From positions 124,001 through 188,000 of the forward strand of contig NZ_BPRC01000005.1 in NCBI RefSeq assembly GCF_022179725.1: DNA of 64,000 nucleotides, written 5' to 3'. The stretch is from Methylorubrum aminovorans (GTDB lineage: Bacteria > Pseudomonadota > Alphaproteobacteria > Rhizobiales > Beijerinckiaceae). Each line of letters opens with the position of its first letter. Positions within the stretch are counted from its first letter, which is position 1. Below are positions 46,468 through 55,178 of this stretch, piece after piece. Below the pieces are notes generated by a model, which had not been told where the DNA came from, did not search any database, and worked only from the letters and a program-made list of their open reading frames with translations. Made by a program: the position numbers and the translations under genes.

Positions 46468-47382
46468 TCACCCGGTCACGAGGTGCAGGGCCCGCTCGGC
46501 CGGTGCGATCCGCACCTGTCGGCCCCAGCCGAACCCCAGAAAGTCCTGCTCGATCCCGTCGGCGAAGACCACGCCGCCCTCGTTCATCCGCGAGGTGACG
46601 TGCAGCGGCGTGTCGGTGATCTTGCCGGCCCGCAGCCGTGTGGCGGTGGCAACGCTGGGGAACGGCTCGCGCACCCAGTAGCCCACCGCTCGCTCGCCGG
46701 GGGCGAGCGACAGGTCGAGCCCGGTCGCCTCACGGATCGAGCGGGCCCAGCCGGTGGCGCCGGTGCCGGAGGCGACGATGAGCCCGCTGGAGGAATGCTC
46801 CTCGCCCTCCTCACGCGCCTCCATGCCCTCTTGCCCGACCTCGATCCGGTAGCGGGCGGATTGGTGGCTGCGGTGGCCGACGAAGATCTCGTTGAGGGCG
46901 AACAGGCGCTCGGTCCCGTCGATCACCGCCTCGACCATGGTGCGTCGCTCAACGGCCACATCGCCCGCGACGCTCGCCGGCAGCAGCCGGGAGAGCCGCT
47001 CGACGGGGTTGCGGACCAGCACGCCGTCATAGAGGTCGGGCGCCGGGTTCACGCCGATCACCGGCTGCGCACCGAGATATTTCGCGACGTTGGCGATCAG
47101 ACCGTCCTGTCCAACGGCGACGACCACGTCGTCGGGGCCGAACAGGAAGCGGTCGAGATCGGCCCGCCGCACCAGAGCCTGGCGCCACTCGCCCGGCACC
47201 GCGGCCCGCGCTTGCGCCAGCACCGCGTGGAAACGCTCGTGGCGCGCCTCGACCGCGGCGAGCCCCTGACCACGGCTCTCCAGGAAGAAGCGGGCCTGTC
47301 CCCTGGTGGCGTGCCGGGCGATCAGGAGTTCGTAATCGGTCTCGCGGGTGACGAAGACCGCCCGCGGGGTGAGCGCGGCCAT
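46468..47382 (-). CDS. NAD-kinase-like protein
   Basis: This 304-residue protein has the NAD kinase fold signs: VVVAVGQDGLIANVAK (91-94 GQDG in place of GGDG), the NE motif FALNEIFVG (164-165), and SSSGLIVASGTGATGW (about 197-212), which replaces the usual STPTGSTAY. The catalytic Asp is retained but the flanking residues differ, so it is a divergent member that might phosphorylate NAD or a related nucleotide. It lies 11 bases after the SPFH gene in an operon headed by a NrtR-like regulator of NAD metabolism. Confidence 0.68.
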   Translation of the reverse strand: MAALTPRAVFVTRETDYELLIARHATRGQARFFLESRGQGLAAVEARHERFHAVLAQARAAVPGEWRQALVRRADLDRFLFGPDDVVVAVGQDGLIANVAKYLGAQPVIGVNPAPDLYDGVLVRNPVERLSRLLPASVAGDVAVERRTMVEAVIDGTERLFALNEIFVGHRSHQSARYRIEVGQEGMEAREEGEEHSSSGLIVASGTGATGWARSIREATGLDLSLAPGERAVGYWVREPFPSVATATRLRAGKITDTPLHVTSRMNEGGVVFADGIEQDFLGFGWGRQVRIAPAERALHLVTG

Positions 47383-47393
47383 GGAGCCCTCCT

Positions 47394-48374
47394 TCAGCGG
47401 GCCGGGAGGCCGGGGGATCGGCGGACCTCGCCGAGCAGGCTGGCCAGCAGGTCCGGGGTGACGTTGACGTGCTCGATCGTGTCGAGCTTGCCCGCCAGGG
47501 CCTGGGCGGCGAGGCCGAGCAGGGTGCCCGGCGCCACGTCGCGGTAGATCGCGACCCGCGCCCGCTCGGCCTCGGCCCGCGCGCCCTCGACCATGCGGAT
47601 GCGCTCGGCCTCGGCGCCGGCCTCGATCCCTTCCGCCCCGGCCCGTCCTTGCGCCCGGTTGCGGGCGTTCTGCGCCTCCTCGGCGATCAGCAGGCTCTCG
47701 CGCCGGGCGAGTTCGGTCCGGGTGGCGAGTTCGTTCTCGGCGATGGCGCGTTCCTTCTCCACGGCCAGCGCCCGTCGGGCGAAGGTCGCCTCGTCGGCCT
47801 TCTGCTGCAGTGCCTCGTAGGTCGGCGTCTGCAGCGCGCGCTCCAGCTCGCTCGACGGGGCGAGATTGGTGAGCCGCACCGAGACCACGGCGACGCCGAT
47901 CTCAGCCAGCGACGGCTCGGCGGCGAGCGCCGCCTGCAATTGCCCGCGCAAGGATTCCGGCCCGGCATCGAGCAGCGCACGCACCGGCGCCTGTCCCAGA
48001 AACTGCAGCACGGTCTGGTTGGCGAGCCCGGCGATGCGCGCCTCGATCCGCTCGACCGGCTCGCCCTGGAGCCGGCCGGTGCGCAGGTCGAGGGAGAAGT
48101 CGATCCGGCTCGCGAGCCGCTCGGGATCGGCGACGTGCCAGCCGATGCTGCCCTGGACCGCCACGGTCTGGAAGTCGCTGCTGCGGCCGCGCACGAACAG
48201 CGTCATCTCGCGGTCGTCCATCGGCAGTTCGCTGATGCTCGCGGTCTCCGGCCGGAACCAGAAGACGAGGCCGCGCCCGCTCTGACGCGGGCGGCCGTCG
48301 CGGTAGCGGACCACGTAGTGGCTGGCCTCGCTCCGAAGCTGGGAGAGAACGCCGAAGCGGCGGATCGTGGCCAT
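47394..48374 (-). CDS. SPFH/band-7 domain protein
   Basis: This 326-residue protein shows the SPFH domain in the first half (VVRYRDGRPRQSGRGLVFWFRP, then AVQGSIGWHVADPERLASRIDF). A long Ala/Glu/Arg-rich coiled-coil follows (about 195-275, EKERAIAENELATRTELARRES). There is no obvious membrane segment, so it may attach to membranes through partners or an N-terminal loop. Such proteins form rings or scaffolds. It sits between the NrtR-like and NAD-kinase-like genes, with one base separating it from the former. Confidence 0.85.
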   Translation of the reverse strand: MATIRRFGVLSQLRSEASHYVVRYRDGRPRQSGRGLVFWFRPETASISELPMDDREMTLFVRGRSSDFQTVAVQGSIGWHVADPERLASRIDFSLDLRTGRLQGEPVERIEARIAGLANQTVLQFLGQAPVRALLDAGPESLRGQLQAALAAEPSLAEIGVAVVSVRLTNLAPSSELERALQTPTYEALQQKADEATFARRALAVEKERAIAENELATRTELARRESLLIAEEAQNARNRAQGRAGAEGIEAGAEAERIRMVEGARAEAERARVAIYRDVAPGTLLGLAAQALAGKLDTIEHVNVTPDLLASLLGEVRRSPGLPAR

Positions 48375-48375
48375 G

Positions 48376-49137
48376 TCAGTCTCCTTTCGAGAGCGTTTGC
48401 GAGGGGGTTTGCGAGGGGATTCGAAGAAAGCGGTACAGCTCGGCCGGGCGGTAGGACGTGCCTGTCTCGAATTGGCCGGTGGGTTCGAGCCAGCCGCGGT
48501 CGAGCATGCGGCGGCGGAAGGCGGGCTTGTTGAGGCGCGTGCCGAGGATCGCCTCGTGCACGTCCTGAAGCTGGCGCAGGGTGAAGAGCTCCGGCAGCAA
48601 GGCGAAGCCGACCTCCGAATAATCGAGCTTGCCCTGCAGCCGCCGCAGGGCGAGGGCGACGATCTCGGCGTGGTCGAAGGCGAGGGTGAGCGCCGCGCCG
48701 TCGGCCGCGCGGACCGTCACGGATCCCTCATCCGACGCCGTGACCGTGCCGGGCTGCAGGGCCGGGGCCCGCGCCAGCGCCTCGGCGAAGGCCGCCTCGG
48801 TCAGGAGCGCGAGATGGGCGACCGTGACGATGCGCATGCGCGGATCCCGCTCGACGGCGCCGAAGGTGTAGAGCTGCTCCAGATGCGCCCGCGCCCCGCC
48901 CGCCTTCTCCACCAGGACGCGGGCGGCGGCGTCATCCAGCGACTCGTCGATCCCGACGAAGCCGCCGGGCAGCGCGTGTCGCCCCGCATGCGGGTGGCGG
49001 TCGCGCCGCAGCAGCAGGAGGGCGGGACGGCCGCCGGAGAGCCCCAGCAGAACCAGATCGACGGCGACGGCCGGCCGCGCGTAATCGGCGGGATCGTAGC
49101 GCGCCAGGAAGGCGGCCTCGGACTCGACGGGACCCAT
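48376..49137 (-). CDS. NrtR-like Nudix transcriptional regulator
   Basis: This 253-residue protein has an N-terminal Nudix domain with a degraded Nudix box (about 58-80: GGFVGIDESLDDAAARVLVEKAGG). The catalytic RE and EE are RV and EK, so catalysis is unlikely. The C-terminal half (about 185-245: LPELFTLRQLQDVHEAILGT, then KPAFRRRMLDRGWLEPTG) is the winged-helix domain of NrtR proteins, which repress NAD-synthesis genes and release DNA on binding ADP-ribose. It heads the operon NrtR-SPFH-NAD-kinase-like. A palindromic AT-rich stretch stands just before it. Confidence 0.82.
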   Translation of the reverse strand: MGPVESEAAFLARYDPADYARPAVAVDLVLLGLSGGRPALLLLRRDRHPHAGRHALPGGFVGIDESLDDAAARVLVEKAGGARAHLEQLYTFGAVERDPRMRIVTVAHLALLTEAAFAEALARAPALQPGTVTASDEGSVTVRAADGAALTLAFDHAEIVALALRRLQGKLDYSEVGFALLPELFTLRQLQDVHEAILGTRLNKPAFRRRMLDRGWLEPTGQFETGTSYRPAELYRFLRIPSQTPSQTLSKGD

Positions 49138-49159
49138 GGATGCGCTCTCGAACGATCTT

Positions 49160-49200
49160 ATATTTGATATGCGAATTAGTTATTTTCATATCGCATATAT
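49160..49200 (-). promoter_or_regulatory. AT-rich palindrome upstream of the NrtR-like gene
   Basis: ATATGCGA (49167-49174) and TCGCATAT (49191-49198) are inverted repeats. A second pair, GATATG/CATATC, is nested at 49166-49171 and 49187-49192. This is one of the most AT-rich stretches in the window. Lying about 30 bases before the regulator start, it is a likely promoter and operator (inference). Confidence 0.5.
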
Positions 49201-49366
49201 GTCAAGGCCGACGACGACCGCCGACCGCATCGGTCCGGCCATGGGCCTTCGGTGGCGCGCAGGAGCGGCAGTACCAGCAGGCTTCGAACGTCATGACGCG
49301 CCGCAACCAAGCGGCGGTTTGGACCGTTCAGTGGACCGCAACCAACCCCGAGAACGGGAACCCGCC

Positions 49367-49990
49367 ATGACGACGAAGACGAATCTCCTGCGCCTCACCG
49401 CCGCCACCGGCCTCCTCGCCCTGATGACGGGTATGGCCACGGCCCAGAACCCGGACCTGACCAAGAACCCGGAGAACACCGGCCGTGCGCCGAGCGCGAC
49501 GGAGGCCACCAAGTCCAACAGCGACCTCAAGGAGTGGCAGGTCGCCAAGTCGGCCAAGATCGGCCTGGCCCAGGCCATCGCCACCGCCGAGGGCAAGGCC
49601 GAGGGCGAGGAGAAGGGCGGCAAGGCGATCGATGCCGATTTCGAGAAGGCCGACAGCAAGAACCCGGCGCGCTACGCGATCAAGGTCGTGTATCCGAGCG
49701 GCAAGCTCGTCGAGCACGGCATCAACGCCGACACGGGCGAACTCTTCAAGAGCGAGAACCAGCCGATCGAGCGCTACTTCACCCGGCTGAAGGCGAGCGA
49801 CTTCCAGAATGCCAAGGTCTCGCTGAAGGACGCGATCGCGCTCGCCGAGGGCAAGGCGCCCGGCAGCAAGGCCTACGAGGCCGAGGTGGAGCGCGAGGGC
49901 AACGCGGTCGAGTACGAGATCAAGCTGGCGCTCACCGACCGCGAGCAGGAGGTCAAGGTCGGCCCGGACGGCACGGTGAAGAACGACTGA
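49367..49990 (+). CDS. Secreted protein with two PepSY-like domains
   Basis: This 207-residue protein has a signal peptide (LTAATGLLALMTGMATAQ). Two PepSY-like units follow: the first from about residue 65 (KIGLAQAIATAEGKAEGEEKGG, then DFEKADSKNPARYAIKVVYPSGK) and the second near the end (VSLKDAIALAEGKAPGSKAYEAEV, then EYEIKLALTD). PepSY units inhibit proteases or bind membranes or metals. The ATG at 49367 is preferred because the signal peptide begins there. It converges with the Gly-rich repeat gene across a hairpin. Confidence 0.83.
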   Translation: MTTKTNLLRLTAATGLLALMTGMATAQNPDLTKNPENTGRAPSATEATKSNSDLKEWQVAKSAKIGLAQAIATAEGKAEGEEKGGKAIDADFEKADSKNPARYAIKVVYPSGKLVEHGINADTGELFKSENQPIERYFTRLKASDFQNAKVSLKDAIALAEGKAPGSKAYEAEVEREGNAVEYEIKLALTDREQEVKVGPDGTVKND

Positions 49991-50071
49991 TCCCGAAGGG
50001 GCGGCCGAAGGGACGACCGATCCCGCCCGACCCTCTCCTCACGGAGACGGGTCGGCGCATCGGACATCGCG

Positions 50072-50111
50072 AAGGGGCATTCGGGAACCGCGCGGAACCC
50101 GGATGCCCCTT
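50072..50111. terminator. Bidirectional stem-loop
   Basis: AAGGGGCATTCGGG (50072-50085) pairs with CCCGGATGCCCCTT (50098-50111) with one mismatch. It lies between the convergent PepSY and repeat-protein genes. Confidence 0.65.
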
Positions 50112-50144
50112 TGCCGTCCGGTGAGACCCGCCGAGAGGCCCTTC

Positions 50145-50411
50145 TTATCGGGCCTCGTGGCCTTTGCCCTGGGCGCCGGGTGAGGCGCCGGAGCCGGCAT
50201 CGTTGGGCCCCGTGCTGTTGGCCGTGCCGGATCGGCTCTTGTCGCCGGAGGTGGGGCCGCTTCCGGCCGCTCCGGGCGAGGCTCCGGAACCGGCATCGTT
50301 CGGCCCCGTCCTGTCGGCGGTACCGGAGCGGCTAGTGCCCGACCCTTCGGCGGCGAAGGCGGCAGGCGTGAGCAGGAGGGTGCTTGCGAGAGCGAAGGTC
50401 AGGGCCTTCAT
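50145..50411 (-). CDS. Small secreted protein with an internal duplication
   Basis: This 88-residue protein has a signal peptide (MKALTFALASTLLLTPAAFAA). It then carries two near-identical segments of about 30 residues, (S)RSGTAxxTGPNDAGSGASPGA, separated by a short Gly/Ser linker. GGAGATCCGCC before the ATG is a good ribosome site. The mature part is Gly/Ser/Pro/Asn-rich and probably unstructured. Its function is unknown. Confidence 0.72.
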   Translation of the reverse strand: MKALTFALASTLLLTPAAFAAEGSGTSRSGTADRTGPNDAGSGASPGAAGSGPTSGDKSRSGTANSTGPNDAGSGASPGAQGKGHEAR

Positions 50412-50839
50412 GGCGGATCTCCTTCTTTTCCGGCGTGATGAACCCTCGGGAAACCGGCGCTCCGGGACGCTGTTCCGCCCTGCCCGCTTCATCGCATTCC
50501 GGCACATCGACAGCACACCGGCGAGTCGCGACGCGGCCCCGAAACCTCGTGAGGCTTGGAAAAAAGCGCTCGTCCCGATCCCACCCGCCGGGCTCGCATG
50601 AGAATCGCGTCGTTGTGATGGATTGATCCGGAACGGCGAGGCGCGCGGAAACTTGAGCGGCGACGGCCCGCGACGTGGCCCTTGAAGTGGCCGGGCCGGC
50701 ATCGATACGGAGACCGTCGGGGGTTCGGGCTCTCGGAGGGGCCGCGCACGATCCCGCTTGAACCGGGGCTCCCGCCATGGCGCCCTCCGCGCCGAGCCGA
50801 CCCCGGTGACCCACCCCGCCACAAGGAAGCCCGACGCCG

Positions 50840-52108
50840 ATGGGCGCGCTCATCCAGAACCCGAACGCGGCGACCTGGGGCATCGCCGCGCTCGCGACCC
50901 TCGGCGTGATCCTGCGCCCCTTCTCCTGGCCGGAGGCGGTCTGGGCGGTGGCCGGCGCGGCGCTCCTCGTCCTCCTCGGCCTGATCCCCTGGCAGGCCGC
51001 CCTGGAGGGCGCGGCCAAGGGCACGGACGTCTACCTCTTCCTCATCGGGATGATGCTGCTCTCCGAGATCGCCCGGAAGGAGGGGCTGTTCGACTGGCTC
51101 GCCGCCCACGCGGTGCGGGCCGCGAAGGGTTCGGCGACGCGGCTGTTCCTGCTCGTCTACGTCGTCGGCACGCTGGTCACGGTCTTCCTCTCGAACGATG
51201 CCTGCGCGGTGGTGCTGACGCCGGCCGTCTTCGCCGCGACTCGGGCCGCCGGCGTGAAGCAGCCCCTGCCCTACCTGTTCATCTGCGCCTTCATCGCCAA
51301 CGCGGCGAGCTTCGTGCTGCCGATCTCGAATCCGGCCAACCTCGTCGTCTTCGCCGAGCACATGCCGCCGCTGGGGCAGTGGCTCGCGACCTTCACCCTG
51401 CCCTCCCTCCTCGCGATCGTGGCGACCTACATCGTCCTGCGCCTGACCCAGAATGCGCGGCTGAAGGCCGAGACGGTGGCGACCCGGATCGAGACGCCGG
51501 CCCTCGGGCGCGGCGGCGCGGTCGCGGGCCTCGGCATCGTCGCCACCGGCGCGGCCCTGATCGGTGCCTCGGCCGCCGGGATCGAACTCGGCCTGCCGAC
51601 CTTCGTCGCCGGCCTTGCCACCACCCTCGTCGTGCTCGCGATCAACCGGGGCGGCCTGGTCGCGGTGGCGAAAGACGTGTCCTGGGGCGTGCTGCCGCTG
51701 GTCGCCGGGCTGTTCATCCTGGTCGAGGCCCTGGAGACGACCGGACTGCTCGCGCGGCTCGCCGACGTCCTGGGCCGGGCCGCGCAGGGCGATCCGGCCG
51801 CCGCGGCCTGGGCCGGCGGCGCCCTCGTCGCCTTCGGCTCGAACCTCGTGAACAACCTGCCGGCGGGCCTGCTGGCCGGCGCCGCGGTGCAGGCGGCCCA
51901 CGTCCCGGAGAAGGTCGCGGGCGCGATCCTGATCGGCGTCGATCTCGGGCCGAACCTCTCGGTCACGGGCTCGCTCGCGACCATCCTCTGGCTCACCGCG
52001 ATCCGCCGCGAGGGCGAGAACGTCTCAGCCTGGGCGTTCCTGAAGCTCGGCGTCCTCGTCATGCCCCCGGCGCTCGCCCTCGCGCTGGCCGCGCTGATCC
52101 TCGCCTGA
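50840..52108 (+). CDS. ArsB-family membrane transporter
   Basis: This 422-residue protein with about eleven membrane helices belongs to the ArsB/ion-transporter superfamily. It shows FLIGMMLLSEIARKEGLFDWLA, LSNDACAVVLTPAVF and the second-repeat signature SNLVNNLPAGLLAGAAVQ, with the Asn/Pro hairpins of the family. It may export arsenite/antimonite or another anion. No arsR, arsC or arsA gene is adjacent, so arsenic resistance is not demonstrated here. AAGGAAG lies upstream of the ATG. It is followed by the DUF606 transporter. Confidence 0.82.
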   Translation: MGALIQNPNAATWGIAALATLGVILRPFSWPEAVWAVAGAALLVLLGLIPWQAALEGAAKGTDVYLFLIGMMLLSEIARKEGLFDWLAAHAVRAAKGSATRLFLLVYVVGTLVTVFLSNDACAVVLTPAVFAATRAAGVKQPLPYLFICAFIANAASFVLPISNPANLVVFAEHMPPLGQWLATFTLPSLLAIVATYIVLRLTQNARLKAETVATRIETPALGRGGAVAGLGIVATGAALIGASAAGIELGLPTFVAGLATTLVVLAINRGGLVAVAKDVSWGVLPLVAGLFILVEALETTGLLARLADVLGRAAQGDPAAAAWAGGALVAFGSNLVNNLPAGLLAGAAVQAAHVPEKVAGAILIGVDLGPNLSVTGSLATILWLTAIRREGENVSAWAFLKLGVLVMPPALALALAALILA

Positions 52109-52163
52109 TCCCCCCTCGCTTGCCCCTTTCGCCTGCCCCTTCGCCGATCCGGAGGCCGCCCCC

Positions 52164-53101
52164 GTGAGTGCCGCCCTTCTCTACCCCTTCATCCTCCTCG
52201 CGGGCGCCCTCCAGGCCCTCGGCAATTCCATGAACGCGCAGCTGCGCGGACAGCTCGTCAACCCGTTCCTGGCGGCCTCCGTCTCCTTCCTGCCGATCGG
52301 CTTCGTCTTCGCGACGCTGTTCCTCGTGATGCCGACGCCGCTGCCGGGCCTCGACACGCTCGCAGGCATGCCGTGGTACGCGCCGCTCGGCGGGCTCGCC
52401 GGCGCGGTCGCGGTGTTCGGCGGCCTCTCCTTCGTCGACAAGGTCGGCGCCGGCCCCTTCAACGGGCTGACGCTGACCGCCAACACCTGACCTCGCTGGC
52501 GATGGATTCGCTGGGCCTGTTCGGGCTGCCGGGCGGCGGGTTTAAGCCGCTGCCCTGGCTCGGCGGCCTGCTCATGGCCGTCGGCGTGACGTTCATCGCC
52601 CGCGTCACCCCCGACAAGGGGTCGGAAGCGGGTGAGACTGAGACGGGCCACGGCCTCAATCCGAGGCTGCTCTACCCCTTCATCGTCGGGGCGGGCGCGC
52701 TGCAGGCGATCGGCGTGGTCTGGAACGCGCAGCTCCGCGAAGCCCTGGTCAATCCGTGGCTCGCGGCCCTGGTCTCGTTCCTGCCGGTGGTGTTCGTGTT
52801 CGTGCTGGTCTTCCTGCTGCGGCCGAAGCCGCTGCCGCAGCGGACCGACATCGAGGGGGTGCGCTGGTGGATGCCGCTGGCCGGCCTCACCGGGGCCGTG
52901 GCCGTGTTCGCCGGCCTGCTGTTCGTCGACAAGGTCGGCGCGGGCGCCTTCAACGGCCTGCTCATCACCGCCAACCTGCTGACCTCGGTGGCGCTGGATC
53001 ATTTCGGCTGGGTCGGCATGAAGCGGGTGCGGGCCGGCGCGTCGCGGCTCGGCGGAGCCGCGCTGATGGTGGCCGGCATCCTCCTCATCTCGCTGTTCTG
53101 A
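52164..53101 (+). pseudogene. Frameshifted two-domain DUF606 (YdcZ-like) transporter
   Basis: The gene encodes two DUF606 units in tandem. The first unit (GTG at 52164, GGAGG upstream) reads SFVDKVGAGPFNGLTLTAN and then meets a stop at 52490. The match continues in another frame from about 52487 (LTSLAMDSLGLFGLPG) into the complete second unit ending at 53101. One base appears missing between AAC at 52482-52484 and CTG at 52487-52489. The second unit has the intact equivalent, NGLLITANLLTSVALDHFGW. Each unit has about five membrane helices. It may be a real loss or a sequence error. Confidence 0.78.
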
Positions 53102-53586
53102 CGCGGCTCGGGGAGCCGGATCACGGCGGTCCGGGGGTCGGGATCGTGCGTCACCCCGTCCCCTCGCCAGAGGACCTCTTGCCCATGCGATGGCCGCAGC
53201 GTGCCTCGACCATCGGGCGGATCGAACGCAGGGACACCAACTTGTCTCGGACACATCATCCGGCAGACCTTGGACGCCGTGCGGCGCTGCCCCGAACCCA
53301 AACGGTCGTGCGAAGGCGGCAAAGCCACCCTCTCGATCTCCTGCCCTGATCGCTTGCCCTGATCGCTTGCAACGCGCGCGGCTCCAAAGCGCCTTCGTCG
53401 AGCCCTGCCAGCAAGCACACGATTTTTTGATCAGCAGATTCGATCGGACGAAATGCCTGGCAGCACTCCATTCTTGAACATGCATTTACTTAGGCAGATT
53501 TACGCACTATCCGGTCGCGTTGAACAGATTTTCTTGGGCCATTAGCCTAACGGCCAGACCGAATACGCACCAAGCAAGGAAGGACG
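53102..53586. other. Stretch without a supported gene
   Basis: No gene is supported here. A tandem direct repeat, TGCCCTGATCGCT twice (53342-53367), is the only clear structure. AT-richer sequence at 53420-53580 probably holds the promoter of the small gene at 53587. Confidence 0.45.
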
Positions 53587-53790
53587 ATGCCGACCAACGA
53601 CGCTGATGCCATCGCTGAGGTCGCCGCCCTGTGTGCAGCCGCCCGTGCGAAGCTTCCGGCATCGGGCTTCCGCCGGCTCCACGTCCTGCTCGACATGCTC
53701 CTGATCGACCTCGGTCACGCGCCTCCGCCCCCGACAGAGGCAGCATCGGATCTCCGGCCGGATGCGATAATGTCCGAGGATCGCCCCTGA
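53587..53790 (+). CDS. Small hypothetical protein, 67 aa
   Basis: An AAGGAAGGAC ribosome site directly before the ATG supports this small gene. The product is helical and acidic in its first half (AIAEVAALCAAARAKLPASG, then RRLHVLLDMLLIDLGHA), with a Pro-rich tail. No family is recognised. Confidence 0.6.
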   Translation: MPTNDADAIAEVAALCAAARAKLPASGFRRLHVLLDMLLIDLGHAPPPPTEAASDLRPDAIMSEDRP

Positions 53791-53852
53791 TCGGTCTCAC
53801 ACCAAATCCGATTGATCACCTTCGGGATGGCGGATTTGGCCGTCGGCGGGAT

Positions 53853-53874
53853 CCCATCGCGCCCGCGCGATGGG
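53853..53874. terminator. Stem-loop between convergent small genes
   Basis: CCCATCGCG (53853-53861) pairs perfectly with CGCGATGGG (53866-53874) around a 4-base loop. It lies between the convergent 67-aa gene and the DUF6894 gene. There is no T-tract. Confidence 0.5.
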
Positions 53875-53939
53875 CGCCTTCCTCAAGCGCCGCGCGGGCT
53901 GGCTGATCCGCTCCCCGCTCTGATCAAGCGGAGACCGTC

Positions 53940-54170
53940 TCAGCCGTCGTCGATCTGGCAGACGAGGCGGATCGTCATAACGCTCTCGCCGTCGCCGTTG
54001 CGGACGGTCAGAACCAGCGTGCAATCCTGGCTGTCCTCGGCCTCCGCGGCCATCAGGGTCGTCATCACCCGCAGAGCCTCGCGGCGCAGGGCGAGCGGAT
54101 CGCGGATCTCGCGACCCACCTCATCCTTCAGATCCGTGCCGTCGTTGATGTCGAAATAGTAACGCGGCAT
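53940..54170 (-). CDS. DUF6894-type small protein
   Basis: This 76-residue protein begins MPRYYFDINDGTDLKDEVG, the hallmark of the small PRYFFDxxDG family (DUF6894) that is abundant in Rhizobiales. The function of the family is unknown. The ATG at 54170 is taken over an in-frame TTG three codons earlier. Confidence 0.8.
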   Translation of the reverse strand: MPRYYFDINDGTDLKDEVGREIRDPLALRREALRVMTTLMAAEAEDSQDCTLVLTVRNGDGESVMTIRLVCQIDDG

Positions 54171-54368
54171 CCGAGACAAGCTGTGTGAAAGAACCGTCCC
54201 GTCTCGATCAAGATCGAGACCGGCCCCAAGGACGAATCCTCCGAACCCGGCCCGGACAGAGCCCTACATCGTAGCAACGCGCAGGAAACAGGCCAGTTTC
54301 AGCGGCACAAGCGGTGAGCATACAGCCGGAACGTGCCATCGGGGAGAGCCGAGGACCGCAAATCCGCG

Positions 54369-55151
54369 TCAATGCGCGAGGATCTTCGAGAGGAACTGCT
54401 GAGCCCGCTCGCTGCGCGGCCGATCGAAGAAGGGGTCCTTCGGGACATCCTCGACGATCTCGCCGCGATCCATGAACACCACCCGGTCGGCCACCTTGCG
54501 GGCAAATCCCATCTCATGGGTCACGACCATCATGGTCATGCCGTCGCGGGCCAGCTCCACCATCACGTCGAGCACCTCGCCGACCATCTCGGGGTCGAGG
54601 GCCGAGGTCGGCTCGTCGAACAGCATCACCACCGGATCCATGGCGAGCGCTCGGGCGATCGCCACCCGCTGCTGCTGCCCGCCCGAGAGCTGGCCCGGAT
54701 GCTTCTGCGCATGCGCCGAGAGGCCGACGCGGGCCAGCAGATCGAGGCCGCGCTTGGTTGCCGCCTCCCGCGATCGCCCGAGCACTTTGCGCGGGGCCAA
54801 TGTCAGGTTGTCGATGACACTCAGGTGCGGGAACAGTTCGAAGTGCTGGAACACCATGCCGACCCGCGCGCGCAGCCGCGGCAGGTTGGTGGCCCTATCC
54901 CGCACCCGCGTGCCGTCGACGGTGATCTGCCCCTCCTGGAACGGCTCCAGAGCGTTGACGCATTTCAGCAGCGTCGACTTGCCCGAGCCCGAGGGGCCGC
55001 AGACCACCACCACCTCGCCCCGGTTCACCGCGGTGGAGCAGCCGGTGAGGACGCGGACCTCGCCGTACCACTTCGACACCGCCTCGATGGCGATCATCGG
55101 CCCGCTCGCGATGGCCGGCTGCGGGGCAGAACTTATGGGAGCAGAGGTCAT
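54369..55151 (-). CDS. gltL: Glutamate/aspartate ABC transporter ATPase
   Basis: This 260-residue ATPase drives the glutamate/aspartate importer. Walker A is GPSGSGKST, the Q-loop is [12 protein letters not shown], the signature is [10 protein letters not shown], Walker B is [13 protein letters not shown], and the H-loop is VVTHEMGFA. An N-terminal extension of about 18 residues precedes [18 protein letters not shown] before the ATG at 55151 supports the longer start. It is the last gene of gltIJKL, 27 bases after gltK. Confidence 0.93.
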   Translation of the reverse strand: MTSAPISSAPQPAIASGPMIAIEAVSKWYGEVRVLTGCSTAVNRGEVVVVCGPSGSGKSTLLKCVNALEPFQEGQITVDGTRVRDRATNLPRLRARVGMVFQHFELFPHLSVIDNLTLAPRKVLGRSREAATKRGLDLLARVGLSAHAQKHPGQLSGGQQQRVAIARALAMDPVVMLFDEPTSALDPEMVGEVLDVMVELARDGMTMMVVTHEMGFARKVADRVVFMDRGEIVEDVPKDPFFDRPRSERAQQFLSKILAH

Positions 55152-55178
55152 GGGCCCGTCCTCATCGCGTTTGCCCTC

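Noticed and set aside
50840-52108. An arsenic-resistance operon
   Set aside because: Only an ArsB-family pump is present. No arsR, arsC, arsA or arsH lies beside it, so arsenic function is not claimed.
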